This document shows positions 62,343 to 64,000 of a stretch of 64,000 nucleotides of DNA, piece after piece; the first letter of the stretch is position 1; every line of letters starts with the position of its first letter. A program made the position numbers and the translations under genes. The notes beneath the pieces are model-generated. The model was not told where the DNA came from and ran no database searches. It worked only from the letters and a program-made list of their open reading frames with translations. Source of the stretch: Paraspadella gotoi (lineage: Eukaryota > Chaetognatha); contig CM119270.1 in assembly GCA_051294375.1 (NCBI GenBank), forward strand, positions 3,343,436 to 3,407,435, read 5' to 3'.

Positions 62343-62632
62343 NNNNNNNNNNNNNNNNNNNNNNNNNNNNNNNNNNNNNNNNNNNNNNNNNNNNNNNNNN
62401 NNNNNNNNNNNNNNNNNNNNNNNNNNNNNNNNNNNNNNNNNNNNNNNNNNNNNNNNNNNNNNNNNNNNNNNNNNNNNNNNNNNNNNNNNNNNNNNNNNNN
62501 NNNNNNNNNNNNNNNNNNNNNNNNNNNNNNNNNNNNNNNNNNNNNNNNNNNNNNNNNNNNNNNNNNNNNNNNNNNNNNNNNNNNNNNNNNNNNNNNNNNN
62601 NNNNNNNNNNNNNNNNNNNNNNNNNNNNNNNN

Positions 62633-63280
62633 GGGAGAGCGGAATGGAGGGGGAGCGAGCTCCCAGGAAATGGGTCGGTTATGGAGATAAATGGGTCATT
62701 CGAAGGACGGAAAATCGGAACAATTGAGTCGCAACTGGCGAGTGGAGGGGACTGGCGAGTGGTAATTGGTGACTGGCAACTGCAGGTGGCCGGTTAGTGG
62801 GCAAGCAAACTTCAAAAATATATAGTCATTGCATGTCGTATGAGAAATTAATTTAAAAAATGTATACATTAATAAGGCTTGTCATAAGGTCTTAATAAGT
62901 TTCGTCCTTGCGTAAATAAAATGGTTGTTTCTTATCGATTAAAATCAAGATTTAATTTTTTTTTGAAATCCTAATTAACTTTATGTTTTTTCCTCCCAAA
63001 ATCTTTATTCCCTTTTTTCTTTCATTATAAATTTTATTTTCCCTATTTTTTTTATTTTTCCTTTTCTTTTTTCCCCCCACATCGTCTAATTTTTATCCTT
63101 CCCTTTTCCTCCCCCCCGCCATTTGTTCCATTTTTCCCCATCCCTTCCATTTTCCATTTTCCATTTTTCTTCCCTTTTTCGTTCCGCTTTTCATTTGAAA
63201 ACAAATGAGTCTTCCTTTTCTGTCACAGTCGAAGACGTTCGCCTGATCTCAGGTCGACGACAGGCGTCGCTCGTCACGGG
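62633..63280. other. no gene seen
   Basis: A degenerate ACTGGCGAGTGG repeat at about 62,735-62,800, then T/C-rich DNA with CCATTTTTCC words at 63,118-63,180. Confidence 0.4.
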
Positions 63281-63291
63281 CGTGGCTTTCC

Positions 63292-63618
63292 TTGTCACGG
63301 TCGTTGCCACAACGTAGGCGGATTCTGTCACGGACTGTGCTACACCGTAGTAAATTCTGTCACTGTCGTTGCCACAATATTGTGAATTCTTTCACAGTCG
63401 GTGCCTCAACCTAGTAAATTCTGTAGTTGACACCCAGTTTCCTGTAAATTCTGTCACGCACGTTGCCACAACCAAGTATTCTGACACGGTCGTTAAAACA
63501 ACCGAGTAGATTCCGTCACGGTCGGTGGCAATTTATAGCGAATTCTGTCACGTTCGGTGCCACAAACCGAGGCGGATTCCGTCACGGTGGTTGCCAGAAC
63601 CCGTGGAACGAATCTGTC
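63292..63618 (+). repeat. 32-bp minisatellite (GTCACGGTCGTTGCCACAAC core)
   Basis: About ten contiguous units of 30-35 bases, each GTCACGGTCGTTGCCACAAC followed by CGAGTAAATTCT or similar. There are no spacers, so it is not a CRISPR array. It shares GTTGCCACAAC with 59,050-59,203. Confidence 0.85.
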
Positions 63619-63819
63619 AACTTCTTTGACAGCAATGAAAACGACGCTCATCGATGCTATGTCATGTCAGTGTCAATCGAACGCGACCACCCTGTATCGG
63701 ATGCCACGAAGGAAAAGAGAGAGATTATCAAGAACGGAATACGAACGAGAACAACGTCTCCGTTTTTCTGATTAACTCATTTTAAGAAAACTCGTCGCTG
63801 GCGGAATTGTATTCGCCAC

Positions 63820-63820
<1 letters not shown>

Positions 63821-63883
<63 letters not shown>
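63821..63883. repeat. (GA)n array
   Basis: About 31 perfect GA units. Confidence 0.95.
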
Positions 63884-63885
<2 letters not shown>

Positions 63886-64000
63886 AAACCATGGACCCGC
63901 GATCGTGAGACTTGAAATGATCCTCTTAAAATTCCATCGCGTCGATGACTTTGCGAATATAAGAATCACAATCACGAGACGGTGATTTTCACGTAAACAA

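Noticed and set aside
63292-63618. CRISPR-like array
   Set aside because: Units are contiguous and diverged without unique spacers, and the DNA is eukaryotic; this is a minisatellite.

Overview
The window is metazoan nuclear DNA. It has GT-AG introns, two multi-exon animal genes, tRNA-derived SINE-like repeats and a very heavy load of (GA/CT)n, (GAC)n and minisatellite arrays. Nothing in it looks bacterial, viral or plasmid-like. An invertebrate, possibly an arthropod, is my guess from compactness and repeat style; the sequence does not fix the phylum. It is a draft scaffold with fourteen N runs.

Layout. (1) 1-2,400: repeats and a CpG-rich, CRE/CCAAT promoter-like block. (2) 2,537-17,527, plus strand: a BTB/POZ C2H2 zinc-finger protein gene with exons near 2,537-2,888, 6,321-6,530, 6,834-6,968, 8,135-8,240, a split exon (9,970-about 9,995 joined to 13,816-13,956) and a 3.1-kb last exon 14,414-17,527. 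(3) 17,528-23,853: AT-rich intergenic/3' UTR DNA with long CT arrays and a 40-bp minisatellite. (4) 23,854-50,122, minus strand: a PP2A B56 (PPP2R5, epsilon/widerborst-like) regulatory subunit gene. Seven coding exons were recovered; the N-terminal exon was not found. The two genes are convergent. (5) 50,123-64,000: gene-poor, gap-rich DNA with a pair of LTR-like direct repeats enclosing three tandem arrays, and 18-bp and 32-bp minisatellites.

The dominant structural feature is two fold-back palindromes. The first has arms of about 3.6 kb (about 6,533-10,150 against about 10,230-13,808) and splits the BTB domain. The second has arms of about 11.8 kb (about 23,066-35,318 against about 35,319-46,854) and copies five PPP2R5 exons in antisense. 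In both, the right arm is shorter and carries frameshifts, and after each palindrome the sequence resumes exactly where the left arm had reached. The simplest reading is that both are fold-back read or assembly artefacts. Removing about 9,996-13,815 and about 35,027-46,903 restores one continuous copy of each gene.

Functionally, the zinc-finger protein would be a nuclear DNA-binding regulator that multimerises through BTB. The B56 subunit would direct PP2A to its substrates. Nothing in the sequence links the two pathways. The most unusual local feature is a 21-bp minisatellite at the end of the BTB exon that repeats a consensus 5' splice site about ten times in frame.
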